In this document: piece by piece, positions 14,324 through 15,669 of the stretch
Numbering within the stretch: position 1 is the first letter of the stretch
Layout of the letters: each line of letters begins with the position of its first letter
Source of the DNA: Saprospiraceae bacterium
GTDB taxonomy: Bacteria; Bacteroidota; Bacteroidia; Chitinophagales; Saprospiraceae
DNA length: 15,669 nucleotides
Direction of reading: 5' to 3'
Assembly: GCA_020850025.1 (NCBI GenBank)
Contig: JADZFI010000125.1
Span: forward strand, 1 to 15,669
Notes under the pieces: model-generated
Databases searched by the model: none
Told to the model about the DNA's origin: nothing
What the model saw: the letters and a program-made list of their open reading frames with translations, nothing else
Made by a program: the position numbers and the translations under genes

Positions 14324-15631
14324 ATGAACACAACTGAATTATATTCCATTTTTCTGCAGCACCCGGTGGTGAGTACCGATACCCGGAATTTGCCGTCTGG
14401 TTGTATGTTTTTTGCCTTGAAGGGGGCACATTATGATGCCAATCAGTTTGCTGAACAGGCATTGGCCAATGGCGCTGCGTATGCCGTGATTGACGATCCG
14501 CAATACCGGGTGAATGATCGTTGCCTGCTGGTTCCGGATGTGTTGAGGGCATTGCAGGATCTGGCTAATTACCATCGGCGGCAATTTGACATTCCGGTTA
14601 TTGCCATTGGGGGGTCTAATGGAAAAACGACTACCAAGGAGCTGGTTTCCAGCATATTATCGGCACATTATCCCTGTCATTTTACCAAAGGGAATTTCAA
14701 CAACCACATTGGGGTGCCGCTCACTTTGCTGGCTATGCCTAAAGGAACCGAGGTGGCCATCATAGAGATGGGTACCAACCAGCCGGGCGATATCACGGAG
14801 TTGTGTCGCATTGCGCAGCCCACCCATGGCCTCCTCACCAATATCGGCAAGGAACACCTGGAAGGCTTTGGCAGTCTTGCAGGCGTTAAAAAAGCCGAAG
14901 GCGAACTGTTCGATTACCTCGCCAAACATCACGGCTGCGCATTCATCAACCTTTCAGAGAAGTACCTGGATGCCATGTCGAAAAAAGTGCCGATGCGCGT
15001 TGGGTATTATCAAATAGACACCCTGCGCCCGGAACCCGGCACCATTGAAGTACAGTTGCTGGAAGAAATGCCGCGGGTTAAGGTGGCGTTTTTGTCGGAC
15101 GACGGCCCGAGGGTAGAAATCACTACCCAGTTGTTTGGTCGCCACAATTTCCACAACATCATGACTGCGATTGCACTGGGGGTGTACTTCAAGGTGCCTG
15201 CAGGTAAAATAAAGGATGCCCTGGAGGCTTATGCGCCTCGCAACAACCGCTCCCAGATGCTTCAACTTCGCGGCGCAACGGTGCTGCTGGATGCCTACAA
15301 TGCCAATCCGTCAAGCATGCGCCCGGCGCTGCAAAGTTTGATGGGCATGCCCGGCAAACGCCACATAGCCATCCTGGGCGACATGCTCGAGCTTGGCGCC
15401 GACAGCGACAAGGAGCATCAGGAACTGATTCGCTTTGCCGCCAAACTCAAAGTGGATCAAATTGTACTGGTGGGCAAGGAATTTGGCAAAACAGATTTCA
15501 TGCCCTACAAGGCCCTGCATTTCCCCGACAATACTTCGGCCAAAGCCTGGCTGGATGCTCAGGACATTCAGGATGCCGCTATTTTGATCAAAGGTTCCAG
15601 AGGGATAAAACTGGAGGTGGTAGTGGGGTGA
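14324..15631 (+). CDS. murF: MurF, UDP-MurNAc-tripeptide:D-Ala-D-Ala ligase
   Basis: 435 residues, complete and close to the usual MurF length. It joins D-Ala-D-Ala to the UDP-MurNAc-tripeptide with ATP in the cytoplasm, the last soluble amino-acid addition of peptidoglycan synthesis. Motifs in order: STDTRNLPSGCMFFALKG (N-terminal substrate domain, 17-34), GGSNGKTTTKE P-loop (96-106), FTKGNFNNHIGVPLTLL, EMGTNQPGDI, TNIGKEHLEGF, FGRHNFHN (271-278), LLDAYNANPSSM, AILGDMLELG and LIKGSRGIKLE near the end. All expected motifs are intact, in contrast to the MurF half of the fusion upstream. The start is the ATG at 14324, preceded by an A-run and no Shine-Dalgarno. It has a 97-base gap to murF-alr, so co-transcription is possible if the intervening hairpin does not terminate. 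Confidence 0.95.
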   Translation: MNTTELYSIFLQHPVVSTDTRNLPSGCMFFALKGAHYDANQFAEQALANGAAYAVIDDPQYRVNDRCLLVPDVLRALQDLANYHRRQFDIPVIAIGGSNGKTTTKELVSSILSAHYPCHFTKGNFNNHIGVPLTLLAMPKGTEVAIIEMGTNQPGDITELCRIAQPTHGLLTNIGKEHLEGFGSLAGVKKAEGELFDYLAKHHGCAFINLSEKYLDAMSKKVPMRVGYYQIDTLRPEPGTIEVQLLEEMPRVKVAFLSDDGPRVEITTQLFGRHNFHNIMTAIALGVYFKVPAGKIKDALEAYAPRNNRSQMLQLRGATVLLDAYNANPSSMRPALQSLMGMPGKRHIAILGDMLELGADSDKEHQELIRFAAKLKVDQIVLVGKEFGKTDFMPYKALHFPDNTSAKAWLDAQDIQDAAILIKGSRGIKLEVVVG

Positions 15632-15640
15632 TGTGTAGAA

Positions 15641-15669
15641 TTAGTGTCGGGGTGACTGCGAGTCACCCC
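15641..15669. repeat. second, window-truncated copy of the GTGTCGGGGTGAC palindrome
   Basis: TTAGTGTCGGGGTGACT (15641-15657), loop GCG, then AGTCACCCC up to the last base. The right arm would continue outside. It is the same core as the palindrome at 9068-9138 with a slightly different turn, 9 bases after the murF stop. Here its position fits a 3'-end hairpin. Confidence 0.8.

Overview
The window looks like chromosomal DNA of a Bacteroidota bacterium, most likely from the Saprospiria (Lewinella/Haliscomenobacter-like) side of the phylum. The signs are a C-terminal type IX secretion (T9SS) sorting domain, a fused MurF-alanine racemase, an EF-G2-type elongation factor paralog, almost no Shine-Dalgarno sequences, and several promoter-like TAnnTTTG boxes. 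This placement is an inference; there is no rRNA or other phylogenetic marker. I see no phage, transposase, CRISPR array, tRNA or rRNA.

Layout. 1-1220 (+): C-terminal three quarters of NadB (L-aspartate oxidase). 1346-3070 (-): secreted protein with three PDZ domains and a T9SS tail. 3231-3947 and 4091-4804 (-): two related outer-membrane-type proteins in tandem. 4898-7036 (-): an EF-G2-like translation factor split by one in-frame TGA. 7411-7914 (+): small secreted protein of unknown function. 7949-9022 (-): PA0069-type radical SAM protein. 9211-9888 (+): TPR/two-helix membrane protein. 9924-11105 (+): amidohydrolase. 11287-11712 (-): TsaE. 11767-14226 (+): MurF-Alr fusion. 14324-15631 (+): stand-alone MurF.

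The clearest functional theme is the right-hand third: TsaE (tRNA t6A synthesis) is divergent from MurF-Alr, which is followed by canonical MurF. Together the last two make D-alanine and add D-Ala-D-Ala to the peptidoglycan precursor. The rest are independent housekeeping and envelope genes.

The most unusual feature is between the genes. All three convergent junctions, and the murF-alr/murF junction, are filled by arrays of 7-8 bp words. One family is ACGGNNN (32 copies at three places); the other is GAC plus 4-5 bases (19 copies at one place). Most arrays are laid out as inverted, hairpin-forming pairs and run from stop codon to stop codon with essentially no other DNA. A third short-word array, six copies of an 8-mer, bridges the stop of 9211-9888 and the start of the amidohydrolase. 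A perfect 33-bp palindrome lies between two divergent promoters, and part of it recurs at the right edge of the window. The second notable feature is the single TGA in the EF-G2-like gene, at a position where the family has glycine.
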